Notes: generated by a model not told the origin, from the letters alone. Positions 23,862 to 35,400 are shown, numbered from the stretch's first letter. The stretch: 64,000 nt of DNA from Edaphochlamys debaryana (GCA_016858145.1 JAEHOE010000134.1:186001-250000); one strand, 5' to 3'. Program-made: numbers and translations.

Positions 23862-25191
23862 TTAGTCGAAGAGGGAGAAGCCCATGTCCTGCAGAGGGGA
23901 GGAGGAGGGAGGGGGCAGAGCAGAGGACGGGCGTGGGATTAAAGCACGTCGGCCATCGAGAGCGCTTGGAGCCACGGGCAACGCTACAGAGGCACATCAA
24001 TTCGGAAGCTGCGGCGAAGGGCTGAGAAGCTGAAAGCGTCCGGGGACTGCTGGGCTGGATCCCTGGTTTAGGCTGTGCTGAAGGGTGCAGCGCAGGGGTG
24101 TCTGCCGCTGCCGCCGACCTCCGCCGCCGCCAGACAGCGCCAGGCAGAGCTCTTTAGCTGCTGGGAGCAGGCTCGCGCCCAACGCCACAGGGCGTTGCGG
24201 GGGCATGCTGGGTCCAAGCGCCGCCGTCACGTCCCGTGGGAGTCCGAGAGGTGCAGATGGGCATCCCCGTGCCCAGGGCAATCCTGGCTGGCCGAACAGC
24301 GCCTCCCCACTCCACAGTGGTCCACGGCCCAGGCGTCTGCGCCGGTGCTGACCGCTGCCGGCAACCCGCCGTGGCGCCGTCCCCCTCTGCTGCATTGCTC
24401 CATAGCCCCCACGCCAGCGCCAAAGCTGCGCGCCTGGCCGGCCGCGGCAGTCGTGCCAGCGGCCCCTGTTCCCCCCCAAGGCCGCAGCTCCGGGCCCAGA
24501 CTCCCGTAGGGCTCTTCGTCGTCGGCCCGGACACAAACGGCCGTGTGCTCTCCGGCCGTCCGCGCATTCTGCTGGTAGGCTGAGGCGAGCTGCTCTCGCG
24601 ACTGCGCTGCAGCCCGCGACCGCACATGTCGGCTGGGATGCTGCCGAGAGCCGACCGTCGCGGAGTCTCACCTCCTCCTCGGTGGGCTCCTTCTTCTCCT
24701 CCTTCTTGGGAGCGGCAGCAGCGCCACCAGCGGCCTTGCCGCCGGCGGCCGGGGCAGCGGCGGCCACGGCACCGCCCGCGGGGACGGAAGCCAGCTTCTC
24801 GCGGCCGGCCTTCAGGACCTGCATATGGAATTTATGTGAGAGATATGGAGCCTACATATCAAAGCCCGTGCGCAGCGCGCGCAGAGCACAACTCACCTCC
24901 TGCAGGTCCTTGCCCTCCAGCTGCTTCAGGAGCGAGCTGACCTTCTCAGCGTCCGCCTCAACGCCGACTGCAAGTAGAGAAGGTCGCGGGTCAAGTTCTG
25001 GCCGCCGCGAACCGCATTGAGCCGCCATCACCCACCAGAGCTCAGAATCTTGTTGATGTCATCGGCGGTGGGGCTGGCCTTGCCCCCCAGAACCGCCTGC
25101 AGGAAAAGAAGGCCAGCTTGAGCGACCCGGTCGCTGAGCGGAGCCCCAGCAGCCGCCGACCTACCAGCAGGTAAGCGGAGACCACACGCAT
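23862..25191 (-). CDS. RPP2: 60S acidic ribosomal protein P2
   Basis: Lateral-stalk protein of the cytosolic large ribosomal subunit; P1/P2 dimers bind P0 and recruit elongation factors. Five exons on the minus strand: 25191-25165, 25096-25036, 24967-24897, 24818-24672, 23888-23862, giving 110 residues, the usual P2 length. The N-terminal helical dimerisation domain starts MRVVSAYLLAVLGG and includes SPTADDINKILSSVG. It is followed by an Ala/Gly/Pro hinge, a charged KKEEKKEPTEEE stretch and the invariant C-terminal tail DMGFSLFD. The first and last exons are only 27 nt each, and the 783-nt last intron separates the acidic hinge from the tail, so gene predictors may miss the end. The gene is divergent from the GPAT gene, with 832 bp between start codons. 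Confidence 0.96.
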
Positions 25192-26023
25192 GGTTGCGGG
25201 ATCAAGTTTAACCGTCTAACCCGAACTGGCACGAGTGAAGGAGGAGGCGTGCGAGCGCGAGCAGCGACTATGGGCCAGCGGTCGCGGGCCGCCGTACACC
25301 ATGCGAACACATTCCCCCCGCCCACGCCGACCTTCCCCCGCTCTCCCCCGCGGGCCTTTCTGACCCTCAACTCTGCATCCCGCGGCTTTGACCCCAGCGC
25401 GTTCGTGTCGTGGCCCCGCCCCGCGTTTGCAGCTCGCGCTCATCCCCGACGGAGGTCGGCGATGACAAAGATGTGCAAGGGCCAGCAAAGAGGCCAACAC
25501 GAGGACACACTGTTGTCAATCCCTAAACAGAGCGGCATGGCACCTTCACTGTATGGCTTCACCCGGCGGTCGGCGGTCGGCGGAGGGCCAAAAGTCACAC
25601 TGTTCGCACTGTCGCGGCCTAACGCGGGGCGTCAAGTTTGAAGCTGTACCAGCTATCCTCGTGCAAAGGAGTTCAGAGTTTGCGTGTCAGAGAATTGTGG
25701 GGACAGGCTTCTGGGGCCGGGGGGGGCCGGGGGGGGCCCGGGGGCGGGTTCGGCCCGACGTGCGGGACTGCGGGCAGGCGTTGTGTGCGACACGCCCCAG
25801 CCCGCGCGAGGGTAACGCCAACGCGACGCCCGCGACTCCCTTAGGCCGCCCCCCGCACTCCACAGTGAGCGGTGTGTGCGGCTGTGGCGTTTGGGCGTTC
25901 CGCGCTTGGGTGGACCGGGAGTTGGACCGGATGAGGTCGATCGCAAATCCTCCACTCGCGGACCGCGTTTGCAGACTGAGGGACCGGAACGTTTGTGCAA
26001 AATTTGCATCCAGCTACTAGAAA
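25192..26023. other. Shared upstream region of RPP2 (-) and GPAT (+)
   Basis: This 832-bp interval separates two divergent start codons and must contain both promoters. A G-rich run (two GGGGGGCC blocks) lies at about 25718-25745. No clear TATA box was seen. Confidence 0.5.
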
Positions 26024-27581
26024 ATGCTGCTCTCTAGCCAGCGCTCGGCTGTGGGCGTCCGCCGTGGCGCGGAGCGCAGGCGGCTTTGCGTTGTCGCGAC
26101 TGCGGCCCCTTCCGTGGACACGAAGCCGCACCCTGGCGCTTGTGGACCTCCCCAATTCCACAATCCCAAGATGGGGGTGCTCACCACGGACCAGCAGTTC
26201 AAGGCTGTGCTCAAGGGCATGGTGCAGGCAGGCCAAATGCCTGCCAACCTTGAGCCCGCCTGGGTTTACTTCTACGACAACTACAAGACGGCGGTTACTA
26301 CCAGCGGCGCGCCTGGCTCGGACGAGAAGCTTGTGACCCAAGTGCAGGCGAGCATTCTCGACAATGTGATTGTCCAGATGACCAAGCCCTACGAGTTCCC
26401 CTCCCACCACAAGCGCATCACGGAGCCGTATGACTACTACGAGTTCGGCCAGCGTTACGTGGGTTCTCTGATTGACTTCGACAACTCCGTGCTGTGCCAT
26501 CGCGACCGCTGGGACCACATCCAGAGCCTGCTGGACCAGAAGCACAACGTTGTGCTGCTGGCCAACCACCAGACGGAGGCCGATCCGGGAGTCTTCGCCC
26601 ATATGCTCAAAGCTACCCACCCGAAGTTGGCGACAGACGTGATCTACGTGGCGGGTGACCGCGTCGTCACGGACCCCCTGTGCAAGCCCTTCTCGATGGG
26701 CCGCAACCTCTTCTGCGTGCACTCGAAGAAGCATTTGGACGACGTGCCGGAGCTAAAGGCGGCGAAGATGGAGACCAACCGCAAGACGCTGATTGCCATG
26801 CAGCGAGCCCTCAACGCCGGCGGCGTGCTGATGTGGATTGCGCCCAGCGGCGGCCGCGACCGGCCGAAGGGCGACAAGTGGCTGCCGGACCCGATGGACG
26901 CGGCAGCCGTGGAGCTGATGTGGAACCTGACGCACCGCGCCAAGCAGCCGGGGCACCTGTTCCCCATGGCCATGTACTCCTGGCCGCTCATGCCCCCGCC
27001 CAAGACGGTGGACAAGAGCATCGGCGAGCAGCGCAACACGGGCTTCACGGGCGTGGGCATCTCGGTGGCGGAGGAGCTGGACGTGGTGAAGCTCACGGAG
27101 GGGCTGGACAAGGAGGTGGGGAGGGGGCCTGCGGGGAAGAGGGAGGGAGGGAGAGGGGGACTCAGCGGGGATGGGATGGGGAGGAAGCGGGCAGGGGGTG
27201 AGGCGGAGCGGTGGAGAGGGCAGAGGAGCTGCTAGGCGGGAAGGCCGAGGGGTCCGGGCACGATGGCAGACGAATGGGAGTGGGGGCCGTGGCCTTGCGG
27301 CTGTACAGGTGCAGGACCCGAGACGCTAAGGAGGGGCGAGAGGAGCCGTGACAGCGTTGCCAACCCACGCTTCTTGACCCCACCTGCCTCCACCTCCCCG
27401 CCTGCTCACTCCGCCCCTGCTCCCGTTACCCCTTGACCCCCGCCCCGCGCAGCACCACAAGGACGCCCTGGCCAAGGCCGCCCACACCGCCGTGGTGGCG
27501 CAGTTCGAGGCCATGGAGAAGGCCATCCACGACCCCGCCTTCCGCGCCGCGCAGCCGGAGTTCAGCCAGCCCTGGCGCTAA
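26024..27581 (+). CDS. Plastid glycerol-3-phosphate acyltransferase (ATS1/PlsB type)
   Basis: Acyl-ACP:glycerol-3-phosphate acyltransferase, which makes lysophosphatidic acid in the chloroplast stroma, the first step of prokaryotic-pathway glycerolipid synthesis. Two exons, 26024-27115 and 27453-27581, give 406 residues. The first 30-45 residues are basic and Ser/Ala-rich with no acidic start, as in a chloroplast transit peptide. The soluble-GPAT helical region follows. The catalytic H-x4-D box appears as NHQTEADPGVFA (His182, Asp187), and downstream blocks WIAPSGGRDRP and LFPMAMYSWPLMPPP are typical of the plant plastid family. The short second exon encodes the C-terminal helix ending QPEFSQPWR. 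Few introns and a long first exon contrast with its neighbours. Assignment is strong; acyl-chain preference cannot be read from the sequence. Confidence 0.95.
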
Positions 27582-28461
27582 GCGGCGGCCTGCCGCGGCT
27601 GGAGCGGCTGTGGCGCGGAGCGGCCTCGGTGCGGAGTGGAGGGCCCTTGGTGCTGGCGCGGCCCCGGCTCCTAGCGGCCGGGCAGCAGGGGTGGCTCTGG
27701 ACCGTTGGGAGCCGTGGAGCACGGGAGTCGCGGAGCATTGGGAGCCGCAGACCGTTGGCGCGCCTCGGCGTTGGAGCGGAGGGACTCTGGGCAGAGGGGC
27801 GGCGTGCGGGGAAGCGGCTGGGGTGAGGCAAGCGGGGCGGGCTTGGACGCCAGCCGGGTGGTGTCAGGGCCTTGTGAGCACCCGGCGGAGCGCTGGGGCG
27901 TGGCGGCACGGGGCGGCTCCGTCGTGTGGTCGAAGCCCCTTGGCTTGCTGAGGGTGCGGCAAGGTTGATGCACTGCCACTGCGCCCCACAACCCCTTGAG
28001 GGCTCGGCGGAACCTTCCGGGCTGTTCTGAGGGGGGCCCGGTGGCTGCGGGTTAAGAGAGGGCGTTGAGCATTGGATGGATGCACGCAGGAGACTGCTGC
28101 GAGGCCGTGAGGTGTTGGGCGCAAGGAGGCTTTGATGACTGCTCGACTTTGAAGAATGACGAGGTGCAGGCGGACGGGTGTTATGTGGTGCTGTGAGACA
28201 AAGGACGTACGTCCTGCACTGCCGTCGTCCGTGTGTTGTATTGCCGGGCAGCGGTCCTTCATATTGCTCGATTGATGTGGTCCTTGGCACTCAAAGCCGG
28301 GAATAATGCATGGGTGTGTCTCGACGCGCGCATCGCCGCTGGGGCAGCGCGGCGCTTGCTGTGCAATGTAGGGATCGGGTCGACACGTTGACATGGTGTT
28401 GCATGGACCGGAAAGACGTGCCTGCGCCGTTGCCCAGCATCTTGACAGCCGCTAGCGCTCT
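27582..28461. other. Region downstream of GPAT
   Basis: Probable GPAT 3' UTR followed by spacer up to the target-site duplication of the transposon. A 242-codon open frame on the minus strand (27562-28290) overlaps the GPAT end but has no recognisable domain and looks like a GC-rich chance ORF. Confidence 0.45.
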
Positions 28462-28469
28462 GCCGGCAC

Positions 28470-28484
28470 CAGTGTTGCTATCTT
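28470..28484 (+). repeat. Left terminal inverted repeat of hAT-type element
   Basis: CAGTGTTGCTATCTT, the exact reverse complement of 29509-29523. Confidence 0.93.
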
Positions 28485-29508
28485 CCTGGAGCGGAGTCGA
28501 CTGACCCGTCGAAACTTTGGGCCCTGCGGGCCCAAAGAGTCGTTTTTGCGGAGTCGACTAAGTCGGTTGCGCCGCCCCCTGTAGTCCCCAGGCGGGCCCC
28601 AGGCCCCGGTGCACAGCAAGCTTGTCCCAGGTACGGGCGGGCACGTCAGCGCCCTTCGAGCAAGCCTCATCCCGCCCCCTCGCCAACGCCTGAGGCCTGA
28701 CCAGGGCTCACCACCAAATGTTCTCTTGCCCGGGCAGGCTGGCCTACATTCCCTCCCCGCAGCCAACTGTCATGGTCCGTGGGCTGTAGGGCGTTCCAGC
28801 AACAAGGAACGCTCAATTGTTCTCTTGGTGTCCCCAACCGCTCTCGGGCCTCTTCCCTGTGTGCTGTCGACAAACATCCGGACCAGCAAAACCGGAGTCG
28901 TTTTGTATGTGTCGACTAATTCTCAGTCCAAGCAGCCGGTAAAGGGCCAAAGCTGGGGTGGTATAAGGACACTTATAAGACCCCGAGTGCAACCGCCCAC
29001 GAGTTTGCAGGCCCTGCCCAGCAGACTTCTTATAAGGCGTGGATGCTTGAAACGTGTCACTCTCGGCAAGGAGGCTTGCGGGAAGGGTGGGGCGGGACCT
29101 AGCGAGTGGTGTGGGCCTACGGAACCCATACTATGACATCGCTTGGATTTGATCTGTGATTTTGAGGCGATTGAACGCCGGCGGGTGCAGCCGGGGTTGG
29201 TGCAGGTTCAAGTCTAGGCGAATGCGGTTCAAGTCTACCCAAGAAAGCGAGTACTATAAGGACACGGCAACACACCGCACTGGCGGCAGTACGACAGTAC
29301 GGCATGGCTAGGGGCATGGTGTGTGGTGCTGTGGGGCTGTCGGCTGCAAGCAATGGTACAGCTGCAGGTGGCGCTATATAAGTACGTGCCGCGGACGCCG
29401 GTAAAGGGGCTGACTGACCACAGAGCCGGAGTCGGCAAAACCGTCGACTAACTTGCCAAACCGGAAATTTTAGTCGATTTCAGTCGACTACGAAACGACT
29501 AATCGACT

Positions 29509-29523
29509 AAGATAGCAACACTG
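29509..29523 (-). repeat. Right terminal inverted repeat of hAT-type element
   Basis: AAGATAGCAACACTG, followed directly by the second copy of the 8-bp target duplication GCCGGCAC at 29524-29531. Confidence 0.93.
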
Positions 29524-29531
29524 GCCGGCAC

Positions 29532-30091
29532 TGGCCGGTCCGCTTACCTCATGCTAGCTCAGCTCGCCCAAGTACCCAGCGCTCACACTACGATCCATAG
29601 CCTTCCAGTCACATTTGCACACAGTCACTCAGCACGCCAAGATACTCCTTCAATCTCCTGACCACACATCTCAACCGCCCGCCCTAGCCCGCTCCTGCCT
29701 CCGCTGTCCGCACGCCCAGCCCGCCTGCAGTAGCCCAGTCTCGCATCAGCGGTCTGTCCCGGCGGGTGGGGGGCACTGAGCCGCCCTGTGGTTCTGCATG
29801 TTGATGTGAGCTACCTGCCAGCAAGGGCTCTCTGCCCGACGTCTGGCAGGCGCTTGCAACGGCTGCTGGCTACCGGCTGCTACGTCTCAGGCCCCGACGA
29901 ACAGTGAAAGCTCTTGCGAGCCCAAAGCGCTTGTAGTGCTCCGCGCCCCCTGCGGGTCTGTGGTGTCCCCTCAGGCGCCCCAGCGCAGCGCCTCCTGCGT
30001 GTATGCGCCTCCTCCTCCTCCTCCTGCGCCTGGACTCTGTGCCAGCAGCCGCCGGCATCATGGCTGTGCAGGCGCCGGTAAGGGGGTGGCG
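29532..30091. other. Spacer and 3' flank of the UPF0729-like gene
   Basis: About 560 bp between the transposon and the stop codon of the minus-strand gene. It holds that gene's likely 3' UTR and a (CTC)n run near 30010-30025. No coding exon recognised. Confidence 0.45.
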
Positions 30092-31136
30092 CTACCGGTC
30101 CTTCTTGGAGCCTTCCGCGGCTGGCTCCCCGCCGGCGCTCACTGCTGCTGGGGCTCCGTCCGTCGCTGCCGTGGATTGCCTCTGCAGTAGGTGGGGCAAG
30201 GGCGTAACAGAGGAGCAGGCATTCAAGTGGCGGTCATTAGGTGTGGCCTGGACTGCAACCGGGGGTGTTGCACGTTTGAAGGCTAGGTGTAAACCCGATA
30301 CCCCGGCAAACATGACGAGTCTGGGCTGCCAACCAAGCCAGAGCCTTCGCGCACCCCACCCCGCCTTGACGGACCCGGCCTTCCAGCCAGGCATTCACAC
30401 CGACATGGGCCCTTCCAACCGACACCAGGACACACAGCAGCACCAGTTTAGGCCATCGCGAATGTGGGACAACGCTCGGGAACTGCGTCTCACCTTGCCA
30501 CCCCCGCCCCCCGCCGCTGCGGCTGAAGCGCCGCCTGCATCCACGCCGCCCTTGGACCCCCCGGCTCCACCAGCGCCTCCGGCTCCCCCGCTCCCGGATG
30601 CTCCCGCCGCCGCCGAGCCGGCTGGGACTGGCTTAGGCCTGTCAGCAAGGAGGGGAAAAGTGGAAGGCGGCAGGGTTCAGCGCGAGGAAAGCAACGCGCT
30701 TGTCCCAGCCGCCGAGCTTGCCTCATCACAAGCTCAGGCAGGGCGTGTGCTAAGCTTGTACCCCGGCTTGCGTCATGGCGCTCTGACAGCGGCTGACAAC
30801 ACGAGACTCCTGACTGACAACACCCATCGGCTTGCGCCCGCGTGCTCACCCCCAGACACGCTGCTTCCAGTAGCGGTAGGTGACCCACTCCTTCTTGAAC
30901 CACTTCAGGTAACCGTAGGAGTGCAGCAGCCCCACCAGGAAAGGTAGGAGGCCCCACAGCGGAATGCACACCTGAGGGAACGAGCGGAAGGTGCAAGGGA
31001 AGCGTGGCAGGCGTGCCGAGCAGGTGCCGAGGGGAAGGGAGGGGCGCGGGGCACGGGTTCCGCGAGTCGCCTTGCCGAGGCTCCACACGAGGCTGTAGTA
31101 TCGTTCTAAACTTACTGGTCCCAAACAGATAATCAT
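30092..31136 (-). CDS. Small membrane protein, UPF0729 (C18orf32)-like
   Basis: Four phase-consistent exons on the minus strand: 31136-31116, 30971-30850, 30638-30494, 30181-30092, giving 125 residues. The N-terminus MIICLGPVCIPLWGLLPFL is a hydrophobic anchor and carries the VCIP motif seen at the start of the C18orf32/UPF0729 family. A basic aromatic segment follows (YLKWFKKEWVTYRYWKQ), then an Ala/Gly-rich tail ending SKKDR, similar in style to the family's Lys-rich end. The human member is reported at the ER and lipid droplets; its role is poorly known. Exon 1 is only 21 nt, so automated annotation is likely to miss or truncate this gene. That it is a gene is well supported by unbroken phase across three introns; family identity is moderate. 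Confidence 0.72.
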
Positions 31137-31592
31137 CGCGCTCGAGTGAGCTCAGATGCCCGGCAGATGCCGCCACAGCGAGTTGCGCTTCACGCGGACT
31201 TCTTAACTCCTTGTGCGCCTGCTCTTCGTTAACTTGTGGGACGTTAACTTGTGGGACGCAAACGCTCTGTCTGGTTGAGGCCACTTGGTCACTAATTGCT
31301 AGGTTCACGATGCTGTGTTCTACGCGGTGTTCTATACCAGGCTTTATCTGATGCAAGACACTGAAGTTTGCAATGAGATTACAGGCGCCTGTATTGGCTA
31401 CCCGAACGACAGCCGGCCTCTGCGGCCCCGCAGGGGGGTGAGCGGGGACACCATGCGGCGTGCCGTGCCGTGCCGTGGCGCAGGGTTGAGGCCAATCTGC
31501 TACCTACTGCTCGTTTCTGCCACAGTGTAGTGGCCGTAATAATTCACTGCCTGGCACGGCTTACCTTCGCAGTGTAACGGTCAGAGGGGCCT

Positions 31593-31623
31593 GGGGATAT
31601 TATAGACAAAGGGGCGTAGTGCC
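31593..31623 (+). repeat. 31-bp dispersed repeat, copy 1
   Basis: GGGGATATTATAGACAA followed by AGGGGCGTAGTGCC. It matches 32025-32055 with one mismatch, 432 bp away in the same orientation. Confidence 0.85.
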
Positions 31624-31641
31624 AAGGGGGACGTAAGGAGG

Positions 31642-31700
31642 CCTGGGGCCTGGGGCCTCCTGGGCGTCCTGGGGCCTGGGGCCTCCTGGGCGTCCTGGGG
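31642..31700 (+). repeat. 26-bp tandem repeat, about 2.3 copies
   Basis: The unit is CCTGGGGCCTGGGGCC followed by TCCTGGGCGT. Two full copies and a seven-base partial copy are present, without mismatches. Confidence 0.85.
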
Positions 31701-32024
31701 CGCAAATCATCAGCTGCCTCCCAGCCAACGCTTCGGCGTCCAACAGCACGGACTAGAGGTATTGGGTGGCGATAAGGTGGATTGATGGGACACTTTGGGC
31801 TTTGAGAGCGGAGGGCCCAGCGAAAGGCTATGGAAAGCACGGGAGGATTACGGGGAACGCCGGGGGAAGGCGGGCATAGCCCCCGCGCAGCACACAAGCA
31901 GCAAGGCTATCTAGCACTACACGGAGCGGTACGCGCAGAAGATGTAGTCGGTGATGCGGCTGATAGCGGCTATGCTAGAGTAACCGGCATGCTGTTGCTG
32001 TTGCCGGGGGAAGCGGGGAGAGTA

Positions 32025-32055
32025 GGGGATATTATAGACAACGGGGCGTAGTGCC
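32025..32055 (+). repeat. 31-bp dispersed repeat, copy 2
   Basis: Second copy of the repeat at 31593-31623, with C in place of A at position 18 of the unit. Confidence 0.85.
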
Positions 32056-32470
32056 GCGGTGACTGGCGTCGCATTATGTTGGCCGACGCAAAACTGCCCG
32101 TGCCTGTGAACGGGGTACCCTTCCGCTGAAAGTGGCTTCCAGGCTGAAAGTCCCCCCCTAGAGAGAGTAGGGGAGAGCGGGAAAGCAACACTGGAGCGTG
32201 CCAACGTGACGCGTCGGCAGGCCCTGCGGCGTCCTATGTCTACTACTGTTCTGTTGCTTCATAACGGGGCTGTGCTCGTGCGGGGGCGGGGGCGGGAAGG
32301 CTGCGGCCCCGCATTGAACACCATCGAGCGTCGGAGGGTTCCGAAGCGTTCTTCCCGCGCGGGCCTCACCCAGCGTCCCACTGTCGATACAGCACACACT
32401 CTGCACCTATAGGACGCACAGAAGGTCGCACAACCCGACCCAGCGCCCTACTCGTGACTTGTGTGCGAGC

Positions 32471-35400
32471 ATGCTGACCTTCCAGCCGCTCGCTGGCCGG
32501 GCCACCCGCCCGGCGCGCTCTCAGCGTGTGGTTGTCGCCAACGCGGCTGATCGCGTGGGACCTGTTCGGCAGACGAGCGCGGATGCACGGAGCAGCGGCC
32601 TGCCGTTCGCGCTGGCTACGCTGCTTGTGGCTACCCCAGCCATGGCGGAGGTGCCTGAGAGCACAGTGCTGACTATCCAGGTACCCAGGGGTACAAGGTC
32701 TGCTCTGCAGCAAGAATGTGTCGATGAATCCTAGTTTGGCGCCGCGCGCTGGCTGCCCTGCTGCCGATCGTCACGATCTGTCATGATCACCGCGCTTTTT
32801 CTCTCCGTGCTCGCACACAGGCTGCGGAGCCCGCAACCGAGCTCCTCGCGCAGCTGTCGGGTGAGTCCTGCGCGCGCAAAGCGTCGCGCTCCCAAACCAA
32901 ATGAGGGCGTTTACTTTGACGCTGCCTGCTACGCTCAACTGCGGGCGCGAAACGCATACACGGTCGATAGGCTGGCAGTCGGGCTTTCCCGACGTCGCCC
33001 GTTTCGACAGCTGTCGTCAAAGCCCTGCTTTCCCCCGCGCCCCACGCTCCTCCTCCTCCGCACTTCCCTGCCTCTCCGCGCAGCGCCCGCCGCGGTGGAG
33101 TCGCTCGCCGCGCCCGACCTAACGGAGGCCCCCGCCGCCCCCACCGCGGCCGTGGCGGTGGTGCCCACCATGCCCACCGCCGAGCTGGCGGCGTCGCCCG
33201 CTCTGATGGGGACGGCCGAGGCCGCTGCTGACGTGGCGGCGGCCGAGGCGGTGGAGCTGGCGGCGGCGGCCGCTGAGCCCAGCGAGATTGTGGCCATGGA
33301 CATTCCGGTGAGGGGGGCAGCCTGGAGGGGGGGCGCCTAGGGGAGGCAGGGGAGGGTCGAGGCAGGGTTTGAATGGGAGGTTCTGAGACGAAGTGGGCGA
33401 CGGGAGCGTTAGCCTCTGCTGTTAGAGACGTGGGCCCGGCGTGCAGGCCCCGCAGGACTGCATGTCCCGCCGTGGCGCTGGCTTCCCGGGGTTTCCACCT
33501 CCACCTCTCTGCGCTACTGGGAGGGGGCGGCGCTCCCGCTTCCGGACGCCCCTGATCGCCCCCCCCCCACACACACACAGCCCCCACTGCCTTGACCCCT
33601 GACTCCCTTGACCCCCCATCCCGCCCTCATGCGCCCTTCCGCCCCCCTCCCCAGGCCATGCCGGCCATCAACTCTGAGACCGAGGTCACGGTGAGCCGCG
33701 GGTGCGGGTATGGGTACGGGGACACGCACCCCAAGGGAGGGCCACCCGGCGCCACAAACTCCTCTCACCGTGCCGCACCGAGCCCCTACACACGCCCTCC
33801 TCTCGCCCCCTCCCCCACTCGTCCCCTGAAAGTTTTCGCCGAGCCGACGCTTTCCCGGCTCATGTGAGCAGCCCTTCCCACACCGTGCCCCCCCTCCCCA
33901 ACCCCCCCTCAATCCCCTCCTCACCCACCCGCTCAGACCCTGGTTGACGCGCTCATCCGCAACGAGCGCTTCATCGCGGCGCTGGTCAACAACGAGGCCT
34001 TCATCGACCGCCTGGCGGGGGAGGACCGGGTGGTGCAGGAGCTGGCCAAGCGCACGGGCATGAGCGTGGAGGTGGGGGGGGGGAGGGGGTTGGGGGGGGG
34101 TGGAGGAGGGGAACCGGGGGGGGGGGAAGGAGGGGGGAGGGGGTGGTGGTCTTGGACGAGTCAGAGGCTGGAGAGCCCGAAAGGCGGGGTGGAGGAGGGG
34201 AAGCGAGGGGGGGAGGGAAAGGGGGAGGGGGTACGGAGGACAGGTGTACGGTGGCGGAGGGGGCCTGGCGGCGCGGTGGAGCTGTGGGAGCTGGGAAGTG
34301 GTGCGGCCGACTCCTGCCTGACCCCATCGTCCCTCGCCTCCACCGCCGCTGCCGCTGCCGCTGCCCCCGCAGATCGAGGCCCGGCGCGAGCTTGCTGCGG
34401 AGCTGGAGCGGCGCCAGGCCATGATGAACGCCCTGGCGGCCCGGGGGGAGGAGGTGGGGGCCGGGGGGGTGGGGAGGGGGAGGAGCTGAGGCGGGGGGGC
34501 GTGGAGCTCGGAATGGCCGTGGGAGGTGTTGGGTGTCCAAGAGGGCTGCAGCCTGCAGGGGCTGCTGAGGCCAGCTCTTTGCCCCATGGCTACCGGGGGC
34601 ATGGCCGGGGCCGGAGCGGTGCCCGCCTGGCACAGCTCGGCCCGGTCCCACACACAGCTGGACGATACCCCTCCCCTGCCTCCCCCCCCTCCTCACCCCC
34701 AGGCGGTGCTGGCGGTCGCTGACGCGGCGCGCAAAGCGGCCGAGGAGGCGGCCAAGGCGGCCAAGGCGGAGGCCAAGGCGGCGGACGTGTCCGGCGAGGT
34801 GAGCGGGTTGCCCGGTTCCCCGTATCGCCCATCTCCGCCAAGACACTCCCTCTGTGTGCACCATGGCACGCTCCCGCCCCTCACCTCCCTGCCGCCACGA
34901 CGCCCCTGCCCCCATTGGAATCGCTGCCTGCCGCTCCCTGCCCACTTCCCCCTCCCCTCCCCCTCCACCCCCTCCACCCCCCCGCCCCGACCCAGATCGG
35001 CGTGGTGTCCTCCGGCAAGTCGGCGCTGGTGGCCATGGAGACGGCGGTGGAGCTGCTGGAGGACAGCGAGGAGCTGCTGAGGGCAGTGGGTGAGAGGCAG
35101 GGGGGCGGAGGGGGTGGGGAGGCGGGGTTCGTGTCGGCTGGTGCTCGTGCGGTTTTGTCGTCCGAGGATGCGTAGGGCCGCGGCGGTGCCAGTCCGTCGT
35201 GGCTTGTGAGTGTGGGTCCCGGTTTGCGTGCCGCGTCCTGCGTGCTCCGCCGGTACATCCCACCTAGACGCTCGGAATTAATACCCCCTTGCCACATCCC
35301 TGTCACCCCCCGCTCTCCCCCCTCCCCCCTTGCTCCCCCCCAGAGTCCAACCCCGCCGCCCTGGGCTCCACGGACGCTGGGCAGCAGCGGGAGATGAAGA

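Larger units (their letters stand above)
28470..29523. mobile_element. Non-autonomous hAT-type DNA transposon, 1054 bp
   Basis: The element begins CAGTGTTGCTATCTT and ends AAGATAGCAACACTG, a perfect 15-bp terminal inverted repeat. It is flanked by an exact 8-bp direct repeat, GCCGGCAC, at 28462-28469 and 29524-29531. An 8-bp target duplication and a CAGTGTTG-type end are hallmarks of the hAT superfamily. Six GTCGAC sites, most in a GTCGACTA context, lie at 28496, 28553, 28866, 28911, 29443 and 29483; clustering toward the ends suggests subterminal transposase-binding repeats. No open frame resembles a transposase, so it would need one in trans. Perfect ends and target duplication suggest a recent insertion. 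Confidence 0.9.
31137..32470. other. Repeat-bearing region between two divergent genes
   Basis: About 1.3 kb upstream of both the UPF0729-like gene (-) and the thylakoid protein gene (+). It contains a 31-bp dispersed repeat pair, a 26-bp tandem repeat and a short duplicated GGGACGTTAACTTGT-type motif near 31237-31260. I see no coding exon; part of it may be transposon debris. Confidence 0.5.

Noticed and set aside
27562..28290. 242-codon minus-strand ORF after GPAT
   Set aside because: No domain, composition of random GC-rich sequence, overlaps the GPAT coding end; most likely 3' UTR antisense.
28609..29136. 175-codon ORF inside the hAT-type element as a possible transposase
   Set aside because: No hAT dimerisation block, no BED zinc finger, no DDE-like context, and far too short.
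30003..30947. 314-codon plus-strand ORF
   Set aside because: It crosses the exons and introns of the minus-strand UPF0729-like gene and shows no recognisable domain.
33514..35263. Long Pro/Arg-rich minus-strand ORFs (379 and 420 codons)
   Set aside because: They run through both introns and exons of the thylakoid protein gene and have extreme low-complexity composition.
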